Positions 24,720 to 34,397 of a stretch of DNA of 49,520 nt are shown in pieces. Origin of the DNA: an uncultured Alphaproteobacteria bacterium (GTDB lineage Bacteria > Pseudomonadota > Alphaproteobacteria > HIMB59 > GCA-002718135). Where the stretch lies: the NCBI GenBank assembly GCA_902575375.1, contig CACGRD010000002.1, positions 1 through 49,520 on the forward strand. Reading direction: 5' to 3'. The notes beneath the pieces are model-generated. The model had not been told where the DNA came from. It searched no databases and was given only the letters and a program-made list of their open reading frames with translations. Numbering within the stretch: position 1 is the first letter of the stretch; each line of letters starts with the position of its first letter. A program made the translations under genes and the position numbers.

Positions 24720-24804
24720 GGGCCGGTGGTGGAATTGGTAGACACGCTAGATTTAGGTTCTAGTGCCGCGAGGTGTGAAGGTTCAAGTCCTTTCCGGCCT
24801 ACCA
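24720..24804 (+). tRNA. tRNA-Leu (TAG)
   Basis: Class II tRNA with a long variable arm and encoded CCA. Acceptor GGGCCGG (24720-24726) pairs with CCGGCCT (24794-24800), with a G-U at the first pair. The anticodon stem CTAGA/TCTAG encloses TTTAGGT with anticodon TAG at 24754-24756. It ends 15 nt before the tig start, and a spurious reading frame runs through it into tig. Confidence 0.96.
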
Positions 24805-24819
24805 TTAGGTTTGATTAAT

Positions 24820-26172
24820 ATGATTACAAAAGAATTAAAATCTACAAAACTTTATAAAGAATACTCATTAGAAATTCCTTATGAAGAAATTGATATTGAA
24901 GTAGATAATAAAATAAATCAAATACTGGCTACAGTAAATATTCCTGGTTTTAGAAAAGGTAAAGCTCCACTAAATATTGTTAAAAAAAAATATGAAGACA
25001 ATGTTTTAAATGAAGTAATTCAAAAAGTAATAGATACAAATGCAAGAAAATTAATTGATGAGAAAAAGTTGTCTCTTTTTAGAGCTCCTAAAGTTGAACT
25101 TAGTAATTATGAAAAAAATAAACCAATAACTATAAATTTAAAATTTGATTTAAAACCAGAAATTAAACTTAAAGATTTTAAAGATTTTAAAATTAATAAG
25201 TATGAAATTAACTTAGATAAAAAAACAGAAGAAAATCAATTTAAGAGTTTTATTGACTCACAAAAAAATTTTAAAAAAATTGAAACTTCGAGACAAGTAA
25301 AAAATTCCGACAAGGTTATTGTTAATTTTGAGTCCTCTCAAGATGGCCTTCCAGAATATTTAAAATCTCAAAAGAATTTTCCCATTGATTTGGGATTTGA
25401 TGATGGAATACTTCCAGGTTTAAATAAAGAATTGATAGACAAAAAAGTAAAAGCTGGAGATAAAATTGAATTAAAAATTAACTTATCTAAAATTCTTCAA
25501 GATGATAAATTTAAAAAAACAACTTTTCACTTTGAAATAATATCAATTGAAGAAAAAATTAAATTTGAACTTACAAAAGAGTTTTTAGATAAGAATGGCC
25601 TTAAATCAGAAAAAAACCTTAAAGAGTACCTAGTGAATAATATGAAAACTCAGTATGAGCAGGGAATAAAACAAATTGAAAAAAAAGAATTAATGGATCT
25701 TTTAGATAAGAACTATAAATTTGAATTACCTGATGGAGTGCTAGAAGATGATTTTAATCAAATATGGAGTCGTTTAGAGCAAGCTAAAAAAGAAGGTAGT
25801 TTGGATGAAGATGATAAGTTACTAAAAGATGACGAACTTAAAAAAAGATATAAAAAAATTTCAGAAAGAAGAGTTAAGCTTGGTTTATTAATGCAACATA
25901 TTGCTTCAGAAGAAAAAATTGTTGTATCTGAAGAAGAAATTAACAAAGGTATATTGAAATATACTAGCCAATATCCTGGTCAAGAAAAGCAAATTATGGA
26001 ATATTTTGAAAAAAATCCATCATCACTGGATACGATTCGAGCGCCTCTTATCGAGCAAAAAGTAATTGATTCAATTATTTCCAAATCGAAAACAAATGTT
26101 ATAAAATTAAACGAGGATGATTATAAAAAACTTGAAGTTAAAACATTTGATATTAAAGGTACAAAAAAATGA
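24820..26172 (+). CDS. tig: Trigger factor
   Basis: 450 residues from ATG 24820; an upstream in-frame start at 24763 lies inside tRNA-Leu and is rejected. Trigger factor is the ribosome-associated chaperone that meets nascent chains, with a peptidyl-prolyl isomerase domain. The ribosome-binding signature GFRKGKAP is at residues 43-50. The middle FKBP-like domain follows at about 150-240 ([26 protein letters not shown]) and then the helical C-terminal arms, rich in lysine and glutamate. It overlaps the next gene, clpP, by 4 nt, the standard tig-clpP-clpX-lon order. The sequence is strongly lysine-biased, in keeping with the low GC of the genome. Confidence 0.96.
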   Translation: MITKELKSTKLYKEYSLEIPYEEIDIEVDNKINQILATVNIPGFRKGKAPLNIVKKKYEDNVLNEVIQKVIDTNARKLIDEKKLSLFRAPKVELSNYEKNKPITINLKFDLKPEIKLKDFKDFKINKYEINLDKKTEENQFKSFIDSQKNFKKIETSRQVKNSDKVIVNFESSQDGLPEYLKSQKNFPIDLGFDDGILPGLNKELIDKKVKAGDKIELKINLSKILQDDKFKKTTFHFEIISIEEKIKFELTKEFLDKNGLKSEKNLKEYLVNNMKTQYEQGIKQIEKKELMDLLDKNYKFELPDGVLEDDFNQIWSRLEQAKKEGSLDEDDKLLKDDELKKRYKKISERRVKLGLLMQHIASEEKIVVSEEEINKGILKYTSQYPGQEKQIMEYFEKNPSSLDTIRAPLIEQKVIDSIISKSKTNVIKLNEDDYKKLEVKTFDIKGTKK

Positions 26173-26780
26173 AAGATCCGATAGATAATATAACAAACAA
26201 TCTTATCCCAATGGTTGTTGAACAATCATCAAGAGGCGAAAGATCTTATGATATATATTCAAGATTGTTAAAAGAAAGAATAATCTTTTTAACTGGCCCT
26301 ATTGACGATAATGTTGCAAGTTTAATCTGCGCTCAAATATTATTTCTAGAGTCTGAAAATCCAAAAAAAGAAATTTCTTTTTATATTAATTCACCAGGTG
26401 GTATCGTTTGGTCTGGATTAGCCATTTATGATACTATGCAATATGTTTCTTCGAAAATTATGACTATTTGTATCGGGCAAGCAGCTTCTGCTGGCTCTCT
26501 TCTTTTGACAGCTGGAGAGAAAGGCATGAGGTTTTCTTTACCCAATTCTCGCATAATGGTTCATCAACCTAGTGGAGGATACCAAGGGCAAGTAACAGAT
26601 ATTGAAATTCAAACTAATGAAATAAAGAGAGCAAAGTTAAAATTAAATGAAATTTATTCAAAACATACTGGAAAAAAATTATCAGAAATATCAAGTATAA
26701 TGGAAAGAGATAAGTATTTCTCAGCTGATGAAGCTATTAAATTTGGTCTTATAGACAAGGTTGTAAAGGATAGAAAATAA
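26169..26780 (+). CDS. clpP: ATP-dependent Clp protease proteolytic subunit
   Basis: 203 residues. Serine peptidase that forms the double-ring chamber fed by ClpX or ClpA. The triad is complete: Ser107 in GQAASAGS, His132 in MVHQPSGG and Asp181 in MERDKYFSA. The N-terminal propeptide is short ([25 protein letters not shown] is the usual mature start region). The start overlaps the end of tig by 4 nt and the stop touches the clpX start, so it sits in a tight operon. Confidence 0.97.
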   Translation: MKDPIDNITNNLIPMVVEQSSRGERSYDIYSRLLKERIIFLTGPIDDNVASLICAQILFLESENPKKEISFYINSPGGIVWSGLAIYDTMQYVSSKIMTICIGQAASAGSLLLTAGEKGMRFSLPNSRIMVHQPSGGYQGQVTDIEIQTNEIKRAKLKLNEIYSKHTGKKLSEISSIMERDKYFSADEAIKFGLIDKVVKDRK

Positions 26781-28045
26781 TGAATAAAAATAATGATAAG
26801 GACTCATTATTTTGTTCTTTTTGTGGTAAAAATCAGAAAGAAGTAAAAAAATTAATAGCTGGCCCAACTGTTTTTGTATGTGATGAATGCGTAGAACTAT
26901 GTATGGACATTATTAAGGAGGATAATAAGAATAATAAATTCAAGATTAAAAAAGATATACCAAAACCTTCTGAAATAAATAAATTCTTAAATGATTATGT
27001 AATAGGTCAGAAAGATTCAAAAAAAATACTTTCTGTGGCAGTTTATAATCATTACAAAAGATTATCTTCTAATTTAGAAAATGATAATATTGAAATCTCA
27101 AAATCAAATATTCTTTTAGTTGGCCCAACTGGAACAGGCAAAACTTTATTAGCGCAAACTTTAGCAAAGATATTAGATGTTCCTTTTACAGTAGCTGATG
27201 CAACGAGTTTAACAGAAGCAGGATATGTTGGGGAAGATGTAGAAAATATAATCCTTAAATTATTGCAAGCATCAGATTATAATGTTGAGCGTGCACAAAA
27301 GGGGATAGTTTATATTGATGAAATTGATAAAATTGGAAGAAAAAGTGATAATCCGTCTATAACAAGAGATGTTTCTGGAGAGGGTGTGCAACAAGCTCTT
27401 CTAAAAATTATGGAAGGAACTATAGCTAGTGTTCCACCACAAGGTGGACGAAAACATCCTCAGCAAGAATTTTTACAAGTAGATACGTCTAACATACTAT
27501 TCATATGTGGAGGAGCTTTTTCAGGCTTAGAAGAAATCATTAATTATCGTTTAAAAGGAACTGCTATAGGCTTTAATTCTAAGTTAGATTTAGAACCCAA
27601 AAAGACTATTGGCGCATCACTAAAAAAACTTGAGAACCAAGATTTATTAAAATTTGGAATGATACCGGAGTTTATTGGAAGACTGCCTGTAATTACTACT
27701 TTAAATGAATTAGACGAAGATATGTTAATACAAATAATGACTCAACCAAAAAACGCTATTGTAAAGCAATTCGAATCTTTAATGAAAATGGATGGAGTTA
27801 AATTAGAAGTCAAAGAGGATGCCTTGAAAGAAATTGCAAAGTTGGCAGTTTCTCAAAATACTGGTGCAAGAGGTTTAAGGTCTATAATAGAAGACTCTTT
27901 AATGGACCTTATGTATAAAGTTCCAGATCAAAAAAATTTATATAAAGTAGTGATAAATAAAGACGTTATTGCAAAAAAATCTGATCCAATTTTAATTTAT
28001 TCAAATAAAGAAAATAGTCAAAAATTAATGTCCAATAACTCTTGA
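26780..28045 (+). CDS. clpX: ATP-dependent Clp protease ATP-binding subunit ClpX
   Basis: 421 residues. AAA+ unfoldase that recognises tagged proteins and feeds them to ClpP. The N-terminal zinc finger has Cys12, Cys15, Cys34 and Cys37. Walker A GPTGTGKT lies near residues 115-122, Walker [11 protein letters not shown] near 175-184, and the pore motif of the family is in the GYVGEDVEN segment. Sensor-2 GARGLR lies near 365. The stop of clpP shares its last base with this start. Lon follows after 30 nt. Confidence 0.97.
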   Translation: MNKNNDKDSLFCSFCGKNQKEVKKLIAGPTVFVCDECVELCMDIIKEDNKNNKFKIKKDIPKPSEINKFLNDYVIGQKDSKKILSVAVYNHYKRLSSNLENDNIEISKSNILLVGPTGTGKTLLAQTLAKILDVPFTVADATSLTEAGYVGEDVENIILKLLQASDYNVERAQKGIVYIDEIDKIGRKSDNPSITRDVSGEGVQQALLKIMEGTIASVPPQGGRKHPQQEFLQVDTSNILFICGGAFSGLEEIINYRLKGTAIGFNSKLDLEPKKTIGASLKKLENQDLLKFGMIPEFIGRLPVITTLNELDEDMLIQIMTQPKNAIVKQFESLMKMDGVKLEVKEDALKEIAKLAVSQNTGARGLRSIIEDSLMDLMYKVPDQKNLYKVVINKDVIAKKSDPILIYSNKENSQKLMSNNS

Positions 28046-28075
28046 ATTTAATTAATATATAGACATTTATATATT

Positions 28076-30442
28076 ATGGTAAAAAATCTACTCCCTGTTC
28101 TACCACTTAGAGATATAGTCGTATTTCCAAACATGGTTGCCCCTTTATTTGTGGGTAGAGAACAATCAGTAAATGCTCTTAATCATGTAATGACAGGTGA
28201 TAAAAAAATTTTTCTGCTATCTCAAAAAAATTCAAAAGTTGATAACCCAGACAAAGAGAATCTTTATTCATTTGGAACCGTTGCAAAAATTATTCAACTA
28301 TTAAAGCTTCCAGATGGCACTCTTAAGGTTTTAGTTGAAGGCATTCATAGAGCCAAAGTCAATAAAATAAATTTTAATAAAGAATTTATTACTGCATCAT
28401 TTACTGAGATTAATCAAAAAGCAAAAAAAAATTCAAACATAAAAGCTTTACAAAAACTTATAATTGAACAATTTGTTGAGTTTCAAAAAATTAATAAAAA
28501 AGTTTCACAGGATGTAATTAATAATGTGAAAACTATAAATGATCCTGACAAAATTGTTGATGTAATAGTATCTAATATTTCAATTTCTTTATCTCATAAG
28601 CAAGAAATTTTAGAAATTATAAACACTGAAGAAAGACTCAACAAAATATACGGCTATTTGATATCTGAAATTGATTCTTTTCAAGTTGAGAAAAAAATAA
28701 AAGGTCGTGTGAAAAGACAAATGGAGAAAACACAAAAAGAATATTATTTAAATGAACAAATGAAAGCAATTCAAAAAGAATTAGGGGAAAATGAGGATTT
28801 GGATGAAATTGCTGAGCTCGAGAAGAAATTAAACCAATATAATTTATCTAAAGAAGCTAAAGAAAAATGTACCTCTGAGATTAAAAAATTAAAAAACATG
28901 AGTCCAATGTCAGCTGAAGCAACCGTAATTAGAAACTATTTAGATTGGGTAATGTCTATACCATGGAATAATCCTAATCAAATCTCTCAAAATATTAATA
29001 AAGCTTCAACTATTTTAGAGAATGATCACTACGGTTTAGATAAAGTTAAAGAAAGAATTCTAGAATACCTAGCAGTCCAAAAAAGAACTAACAAACTTAA
29101 AGGTCCTATATTATGTTTGGTTGGACCTCCTGGTGTTGGAAAAACTTCTCTTGGTAAATCTATTGCAAATTCTACTGGAAGAAGTTTTGTGAGAATGTCT
29201 CTTGGAGGTGTAAGGGATGAAGCTGAAATTAGAGGTCATAGAAAAACTTATATTGGATCAATGCCAGGAAGATTTATTCAATCAATGAAAAAATCTAAAT
29301 CATCTAACCCTCTCATTCTATTAGACGAAATCGATAAACTTGGTTCTGATTGGAGAGGTGATCCTTCTTCTGCACTTCTGGAGGTTCTTGATCCTGAACA
29401 AAATAATAAATTTAATGACCATTACTTAGAGGTTGACTATGATCTTTCTGATGTAATGTTTGTATGCACAGCCAATACACTTAATATTCCTCCTGCTCTT
29501 CTTGATCGAATGGAAGTAATAAGAATACCTGGTTACACAGAAAAAGAAAAAAACCAAATTGCAAAAAGATATTTGGTTCCAAAACAAATAAAAAATCATG
29601 GAATAAAAAAATCTGAGATTTCATTTAATTCTAAAGTTTTAAATTTAATAATCAGAAATTATACTAAAGAAGCCGGAGTCAGAAGTCTTGAAAAAGAAAT
29701 TGCTAAAATTTGCAGAAAAACTGTAAAAAAATTAGAAACCTCAAGATTAAAAAAAGTAAATTTAAACGAAAAATCCATACAAGATCTTTTAGGTATAGCA
29801 AAATACAGATCTAGCGAAATTGAAAAGAAGAATTTAGTTGGTGTCACTAATGGTTTGGCATGGACAGAAGTTGGAGGAGAAATACTATCAGTAGAAGTCA
29901 TTTTATCAATGGGTAAAGGAAAACTGACGATTACAGGTAAGTTAGGTGAAGTAATGAAAGAATCAATTCAAGCTGCAACTTCTTACGTCAAATCTAAATC
30001 AATCAGTTTAGGCATAAATCCAAAAGATTTTGAAAATTATGATATTCATATTCACGTTCCTGAAGGAGCTACACCTAAGGATGGTCCAAGCGCAGGTATA
30101 GCAATCTTTAATTCTTTAGTATCATCATTGACTAATAATAAAATTAAAAGAGATGTTGCAATGACTGGGGAAATTACACTTAGAGGTCGCGTTCTACCTA
30201 TTGGTGGTTTAAAAGAAAAAATATATGCAGCTAGCAGAGCGGGTATAAAAAAAATACTTATTCCACAAGAAAATTTCAGAGAAGTATCTGAGTTTGACAA
30301 AGAATTAATTAAAGGAATTAAAATAATTCCTGTTTCTGATGCCTTTTCAATTCTTGAGCACACATTAACAAAAACTATAATTCCGTTAAATTTAAGCGAA
30401 TCTCAATTAAAAAATAATCAAAATACAACTAGTACTCATTAA
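28076..30442 (+). CDS. lon: ATP-dependent protease La (Lon)
   Basis: 788 residues, standard for LonA. It degrades misfolded and short-lived regulatory proteins in the cytoplasm. The N-terminal substrate domain starts LPVLPLRDIVVFPNMVAPLFV; the AAA+ module has Walker A GPPGVGKTS and Walker B LILLDEIDKLG; the peptidase dyad is Ser672 in DGPSAG and Lys715 in GGLKEK. The C-terminal tail after ILEHTL is about 26 residues and polar. A hairpin terminator follows at 30486-30512, before the HU gene, an order common in proteobacteria. Confidence 0.97.
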   Translation: MVKNLLPVLPLRDIVVFPNMVAPLFVGREQSVNALNHVMTGDKKIFLLSQKNSKVDNPDKENLYSFGTVAKIIQLLKLPDGTLKVLVEGIHRAKVNKINFNKEFITASFTEINQKAKKNSNIKALQKLIIEQFVEFQKINKKVSQDVINNVKTINDPDKIVDVIVSNISISLSHKQEILEIINTEERLNKIYGYLISEIDSFQVEKKIKGRVKRQMEKTQKEYYLNEQMKAIQKELGENEDLDEIAELEKKLNQYNLSKEAKEKCTSEIKKLKNMSPMSAEATVIRNYLDWVMSIPWNNPNQISQNINKASTILENDHYGLDKVKERILEYLAVQKRTNKLKGPILCLVGPPGVGKTSLGKSIANSTGRSFVRMSLGGVRDEAEIRGHRKTYIGSMPGRFIQSMKKSKSSNPLILLDEIDKLGSDWRGDPSSALLEVLDPEQNNKFNDHYLEVDYDLSDVMFVCTANTLNIPPALLDRMEVIRIPGYTEKEKNQIAKRYLVPKQIKNHGIKKSEISFNSKVLNLIIRNYTKEAGVRSLEKEIAKICRKTVKKLETSRLKKVNLNEKSIQDLLGIAKYRSSEIEKKNLVGVTNGLAWTEVGGEILSVEVILSMGKGKLTITGKLGEVMKESIQAATSYVKSKSISLGINPKDFENYDIHIHVPEGATPKDGPSAGIAIFNSLVSSLTNNKIKRDVAMTGEITLRGRVLPIGGLKEKIYAASRAGIKKILIPQENFREVSEFDKELIKGIKIIPVSDAFSILEHTLTKTIIPLNLSESQLKNNQNTTSTH

Positions 30443-30485
30443 TATTTTTTTTTAAAAAAACATTAAATCTAGCCATTTATCTGAT

Positions 30486-30512
30486 AATTTCCCTAGTTTC
30501 TGGGAAATTTTT
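30486..30512 (+). terminator. Terminator after lon
   Basis: AATTTCCC (30486-30493) pairs with GGGAAATT (30502-30509) around TAGTTTCT, and the stem runs into T residues to 30512. It lies 44 nt after the lon stop and ahead of the hup gene. Confidence 0.7.
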
Positions 30513-30522
30513 AATAATAATG

Positions 30523-30550
30523 TTGACTTGTTGAGAAAACATAGAATTAT
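30523..30550 (+). promoter_or_regulatory. Candidate promoter of the HU gene
   Basis: TTGACT at 30523-30528 is a good -35 match. A weak -10 (AATTAT, 30545-30550) follows after 16 nt. It lies between the lon terminator and the hup start, where a promoter is expected. The -10 call is uncertain. Confidence 0.4.
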
Positions 30551-30578
30551 CATCAAAAATTAATAAAGGAGATTAAAA

Positions 30579-30854
30579 GTGAACAAAAATGATCTTATCG
30601 CATCTGTAGCATCTTCAGCAGGACTATCTAAATCTGATGCAACTAGAGCAATTGAAAGTTTTCTAGATGCAATTACTAATTCTTTAAAAAGAGATGAAAA
30701 GGTTAGTATTGTAGGATTTGGTAATTTTAGTGTGAGCCATAGAAAGGCAACCACTGGTAGAAATCCTAGAACAGGTGAATCAATTCAAATACCGGCATCC
30801 AAAAGACCTAAATTTACTGTAGGAAAAGCTCTAAAAGACTCAGTAAACAATTAA
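30579..30854 (+). CDS. hup: DNA-binding protein HU
   Basis: 91 residues, the normal size of the HU/IHF fold. HU dimers bend and compact DNA in the nucleoid. The start is GTG at 30579, preceded by AAAGGAGA at a suitable distance. The family pattern is complete: MNKNDLIASVA at the start, VGFGNFSV around residues 46-53, the DNA-binding arm RKATTGRNPRTGESIQIPAS near 56-75 and FTVGKALKDSVN at the end. A single gene after lon fits HU-beta rather than IHF. A strong terminator follows at 30874. Confidence 0.96.
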   Translation: MNKNDLIASVASSAGLSKSDATRAIESFLDAITNSLKRDEKVSIVGFGNFSVSHRKATTGRNPRTGESIQIPASKRPKFTVGKALKDSVNN

Positions 30855-30873
30855 TTATCTTTTTTTCTTGCAC

Positions 30874-30905
30874 CGGCTGTTAAATAAATTTAACAGCCGC
30901 TTTTA
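30874..30905 (+). terminator. Rho-independent terminator after hup
   Basis: CGGCTGTTAAA (30874-30884) pairs with TTTAACAGCCG (30889-30899) around TAAA, an 11-bp stem followed by CTTTTATTT. It lies 19 nt past the hup stop. The T-tract runs straight into tRNA-Val, which starts at 30909, so either the tRNAs depend on read-through or the stem also serves as a processing element. Confidence 0.88.
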
Positions 30906-30908
30906 TTT

Positions 30909-30984
30909 GGGTGTTTAGCTCAGTTGGTAGAGCATCTCGTTTACACCGAGAGGGTCGGGAGTTCAAGTCTCTCAACACCCACCA
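30909..30984 (+). tRNA. tRNA-Val (TAC)
   Basis: Acceptor GGGTGTT (30909-30915) pairs with AACACCC (30974-30980), followed by A and an encoded CCA. The anticodon stem TCTCG/CGAGA encloses TTTACAC with anticodon TAC at 30942-30944. tRNA-Asp follows after 3 nt. The antisense reading frame 30880-31065 over these genes is spurious. Confidence 0.97.
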
Positions 30985-30987
30985 TGC

Positions 30988-31064
30988 GCGGGAGTAGTTC
31001 AGCTGGTTAGAACGCTGCCCTGTCACGGCAGAGGCCGCGGGTTCGAATCCCGTCTCTCGCGCCA
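30988..31064 (+). tRNA. tRNA-Asp (GTC)
   Basis: Acceptor GCGGGAG (30988-30994) pairs with CTCTCGC (31054-31060) with one G-U. Discriminator G73, typical of Asp, and CCA are encoded. The anticodon stem CTGCC/GGCAG encloses CTGTCAC with anticodon GTC at 31022-31024. Confidence 0.97.
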
Positions 31065-31162
31065 CTTATTTCAGTGTTTTTGTGAACTAAAGTCGCAACC
31101 AGACAAGTTGTTATTGTTGAATAAATCTTTAAATATATTACTAATTTAATTGTGAGATTATA

Positions 31163-31528
31163 GTGTCTGAATTTCTATTTGAATATTTGCCTATTTTAAT
31201 TTTTATATTCATTGCTTTAGCATTAGCTGTTGGAATGACATTGTTATCTTTTGTAGTAGGAGACTCTCAACCAGATCAAGAAAAATTATCAGCTTATGAA
31301 TGCGGGTTCGAAGCATTTGATGATGCTCGTGGAAGATTTGATGTAAGATTTTATTTAGTAGCAATCTTATTTATTATCTTTGATTTAGAAGTTGCCTTCT
31401 TGTTTCCGTGGGCAATAACACTTGGTAAAATTGGATTGTTTGGTTTTTGGTCAATGATGATTTTTCTGACTGTCTTAACTATAGGTTTTATTTATGAATG
31501 GAAAAAAGGTGCTTTAGAATGGGAGTAG
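31163..31528 (+). CDS. nuoA: NADH-quinone oxidoreductase subunit A
   Basis: 121 residues with three membrane helices. First gene of the complex I operon; NuoA lies at the junction of membrane and peripheral arms. It starts with GTG at 31163 after GAG-containing leader sequence. The conserved loop [22 protein letters not shown] (cut here at SAYECGF and DARGRFD) near residues 42-64 holds the family cysteine. The last helix [19 protein letters not shown] is typical. It overlaps nuoB by 10 nt. The 98-nt gap after tRNA-Asp must carry the operon promoter; no clear box is seen. Confidence 0.96.
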   Translation: MSEFLFEYLPILIFIFIALALAVGMTLLSFVVGDSQPDQEKLSAYECGFEAFDDARGRFDVRFYLVAILFIIFDLEVAFLFPWAITLGKIGLFGFWSMMIFLTVLTIGFIYEWKKGALEWE

Positions 31529-32031
31529 ATAAAGCAAAAAAAATTGTTGATGATACTCTAAACACAGAATTATCCTCTAAAGGTTTCTTAGTCGCTAGTT
31601 ATGACAAAATTCTTACCTGGGCTAGAACTGGTTCCTTATGGCCTATGACATTCGGATTGGCATGTTGTGGAGTTGAAATGATACATTCTTATATGGCAAG
31701 ATATGATCTAGATCGTTATGGAGTTATACCAAGAGGTAGTCCTAGACAATCTGATGTAATGATCGTTGCTGGAACACTAACAAATAAAATGGCACCGGCT
31801 TTAAGAAAAGTATATGATCAAATGCCTGAACCTCGTTGGGTAATATCAATGGGTTCATGTGCAAATGGTGGTGGATATTATCACTACTCGTATTCAGTAG
31901 TTAGAGGATGTGATAGAATAGTTCCCGTTGATGTTTACGTACCAGGATGCCCCCCAACAGCAGAGGCATTAGTTTACGGTATATTGCAATTACAGAAAAA
32001 AATTAGAAGAGAAAATAAATTTAAAAGATAA
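31519..32031 (+). CDS. nuoB: NADH-quinone oxidoreductase subunit B
   Basis: 170 residues from ATG 31519; a longer frame from 31498 would run inside nuoA and is not needed. NuoB holds cluster N2, the last iron-sulphur cluster before ubiquinone. Its ligands are visible as the tandem Cys49-Cys50 in ACCGVEM, Cys114 in MGSCANGG and Cys144 in VPGCPPTAE. Soluble subunit of the peripheral arm at the membrane interface. Confidence 0.97.
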   Translation: MGVDKAKKIVDDTLNTELSSKGFLVASYDKILTWARTGSLWPMTFGLACCGVEMIHSYMARYDLDRYGVIPRGSPRQSDVMIVAGTLTNKMAPALRKVYDQMPEPRWVISMGSCANGGGYYHYSYSVVRGCDRIVPVDVYVPGCPPTAEALVYGILQLQKKIRRENKFKR

Positions 32032-32037
32032 TTTTAT

Positions 32038-32619
32038 ATGATTAAATTTCTTACTAAAATAGATGGCATAAATAATGTTTTAGAGAATAATAATTTGTTA
32101 GAAATAGAATTTGAAAAAAATAATATTATAAAAATTTTTAACGAATTAAGAGATAACACTGAGCTTAATTTCAATCAATTATTAGATATTACAGCTGTAG
32201 ACTATCCTTCAAGAGAATTTAGATTTGATTTGATTTATATTTTACAAAGTTTAACAAAAAATAAAAAAATTATTCTTAAAACTTTTATTAAAGAAAACGA
32301 AAACATAGAATCAATAACAAATATTCACAAATCTGCGGATTGGTATGAAAGAGAATGTTATGATTTATTTGGAATTGAATTCATTAATCATCCTGATTTA
32401 AGAAGGATAATGACGGATTACAATTTTGAAGGTTATCCATTGCGTAAAGATTTTCCTTTAACAGGACATACAGAAGTTCGCTACGATGACCTTGAAAAAA
32501 AAGTAATATATGAGCCTGTTAAGTTAACTCAAGAATTTAGAAATTTCGATAGTGAATCTCCTTGGGAAGGAATGGAAAACAAACTTTTTGGTGATGAGAA
32601 ATCTACTGGTGAAAATTAA
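32038..32619 (+). CDS. nuoC: NADH-quinone oxidoreductase subunit C
   Basis: 193 residues, peripheral-arm subunit without cofactor. The conserved block ADWYERECYDLFGIEFINHPDLRR is easily seen (ADWYERE and YDLFGI), followed by GYPLRKDFPLTGH. NuoC and NuoD are separate genes here, as in alphaproteobacteria and mitochondria, not fused as in E. coli. nuoD starts directly after the stop with no gap. Confidence 0.96.
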   Translation: MIKFLTKIDGINNVLENNNLLEIEFEKNNIIKIFNELRDNTELNFNQLLDITAVDYPSREFRFDLIYILQSLTKNKKIILKTFIKENENIESITNIHKSADWYERECYDLFGIEFINHPDLRRIMTDYNFEGYPLRKDFPLTGHTEVRYDDLEKKVIYEPVKLTQEFRNFDSESPWEGMENKLFGDEKSTGEN

Positions 32620-33798
32620 ATGAAAGAAGTAGAGCTTAATACAACTACAATTAACTTTGGCCCCCAACATCCAGCTGCGCATGGTGTTTTGCGTTTAGTA
32701 GTTGAGCTTGAAGGTGAGGTAGTTCAAAGAGCAGAACCACACATCGGATTGTTACATAGGGGGACAGAAAAATTAATTGAATATAAAACTTATCTTCAGG
32801 CTGTTCCTTATTTTGATAGACTTGATTACGTTTCACCAATGTGTCAAGAACATGCTTTTGCATTGGCAACGGAAAATCTCCTAGGTATCAATGTTCCTGA
32901 AAGAGCTAAATACATTCGAGTTATTTTTGCCGAAATTACTAGAATACTAAATCATTTATTAAATATACCTGCCTATGCTGCTGACATTGGTGCAGTGACA
33001 CCTTTTTTATGGTGTTTTGAAGAAAGGGAAAAGCTTTTGGAGTTTCATGAAGCAGTATCTGGGGCAAGATTTCATGCAGCCTATTTTAGACCTGGCGGTG
33101 TTCATCAGGATATGCCAGAAGGAATGGAAGAAAAATTATTTGAACATTTTAAAACTCTTCCAAAATTTATTGATGATCTTGAAAGCTTGCTGACTAATAA
33201 CAGAATTTTAAGACAAAGATCAGTTGATATAGGAATAATTTCAAAGTCAGAAGCAATTGAATGGGGGTGTTCGGGTCCTGTATTAAGAAGTGCAGGTGTA
33301 GCATGGGATTTAAGAAGATCTCAACCTTATGACGCCTATGATCAAGTTGATTTTGAAGTTCCTGTTGGAAAAAAGGGTGATTGTTTTGATCGATATTTAG
33401 TTCGTATAGAGGAAATGAGACAAAGCATTAGTATTATTAACCAATGTTTAAATAAAATCAAACCAGGTCCAATATCAATTGAGGATAACAAAATTACACC
33501 TCCTAAAAGAAACCAAATGAAAAAATCAATGGAAGCTTTAATTCATCATTTTAAACTTTTCACTGAAGGTTACCGTGTTCCCGCTGGTCAAGTTTATAGT
33601 GCAGTAGAAGCACCAAAAGGTGAATTTGGTGTTTACCTTGTTTCTGATGGATCTAGTAAACCATATAGATGTAAAATAAGAGCACCAGGTTTTGCACACC
33701 TTCAAACATTGGATCATTTATCTAAAGGCCACTTAATGGCTGACATAGCCGCCATACTAGGTAGCTTAGATATTGTTTTTGGAGAGATAGATAGATAA
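32620..33798 (+). CDS. nuoD: NADH-quinone oxidoreductase subunit D
   Basis: 392 residues, the 49-kDa type subunit that forms the quinone site with NuoB. The start carries [14 protein letters not shown] with the conserved histidine loop, and [12 protein letters not shown] follows near residues 41-52. The C-terminus [10 protein letters not shown]-type ending (here [11 protein letters not shown]) is standard. It ends in a one-base overlap with nuoE. Confidence 0.97.
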   Translation: MKEVELNTTTINFGPQHPAAHGVLRLVVELEGEVVQRAEPHIGLLHRGTEKLIEYKTYLQAVPYFDRLDYVSPMCQEHAFALATENLLGINVPERAKYIRVIFAEITRILNHLLNIPAYAADIGAVTPFLWCFEEREKLLEFHEAVSGARFHAAYFRPGGVHQDMPEGMEEKLFEHFKTLPKFIDDLESLLTNNRILRQRSVDIGIISKSEAIEWGCSGPVLRSAGVAWDLRRSQPYDAYDQVDFEVPVGKKGDCFDRYLVRIEEMRQSISIINQCLNKIKPGPISIEDNKITPPKRNQMKKSMEALIHHFKLFTEGYRVPAGQVYSAVEAPKGEFGVYLVSDGSSKPYRCKIRAPGFAHLQTLDHLSKGHLMADIAAILGSLDIVFGEIDR

Positions 33799-34397
33799 TG
33801 CATCATCCTGGTACAAATAATAAAGTATTTAAAAAAATTAATGATAATTTTGAATGGTCATCAGAAAATTTTAAAAAAATTTCTGAAATAATAAAAAAAT
33901 ATCCACCAAACCGTATTCAAAGCGCAGTTATTCCTTTACTTGATTTAGCACAAAGACAAAATAATGGATGGCTAAGTAAAAACTCAATGGAAAAAGTAGC
34001 TGAAACTCTAAGTATGTCTTATATAAGAGTGTTGGAAGTCGCCACTTTTTATTCGATGTTTAATTTAGAACCTATTGGTAAAAATTTTGTCCAAATTTGT
34101 AGAACGACACCTTGTTGGTTAAGAGGGAGTGATAAACTGTCTAAAGTTGCACAAGAAGTTTGCGAAACTAATATTGGCGAGACAAGTGATGATGAAATAT
34201 TTACAGTTGTTGAAGTTGAATGCTTAGGTGCATGTTGTAATGCTCCTATGGTCCAGATCAATGATGATTATTATGAAGATTTAGATGAAGAGAGTTTTAA
34301 AAAAATACTTCAAGATTTAAAAGATAATAAATCAATAAAAGTAGGTTCACAAATTGGTAGAAAATCATCACAACCTGAAAGAAAATTTGATGCTTAA
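33798..34397 (+). CDS. nuoE: NADH-quinone oxidoreductase subunit E
   Basis: 199 residues, thioredoxin-like subunit with the [2Fe-2S] cluster N1a. Ligands are Cys101 and Cys106 in ICRTTPCW, and Cys142 and Cys146 in [11 protein letters not shown] helical N-terminal region and a charged C-terminal tail ([13 protein letters not shown]) complete it. The last 8 nt overlap the nuoF start. Confidence 0.96.
   Translation: MHHPGTNNKVFKKINDNFEWSSENFKKISEIIKKYPPNRIQSAVIPLLDLAQRQNNGWLSKNSMEKVAETLSMSYIRVLEVATFYSMFNLEPIGKNFVQICRTTPCWLRGSDKLSKVAQEVCETNIGETSDDEIFTVVEVECLGACCNAPMVQINDDYYEDLDEESFKKILQDLKDNKSIKVGSQIGRKSSQPERKFDA

Noticed and set aside
24763-24819. N-terminal extension of trigger factor
   Set aside because: These codons lie within tRNA-Leu; the family start is the ATG at 24820.
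30880-31065. Minus-strand 61-codon reading frame
   Set aside because: It runs antisense through tRNA-Val and tRNA-Asp and has no independent support.
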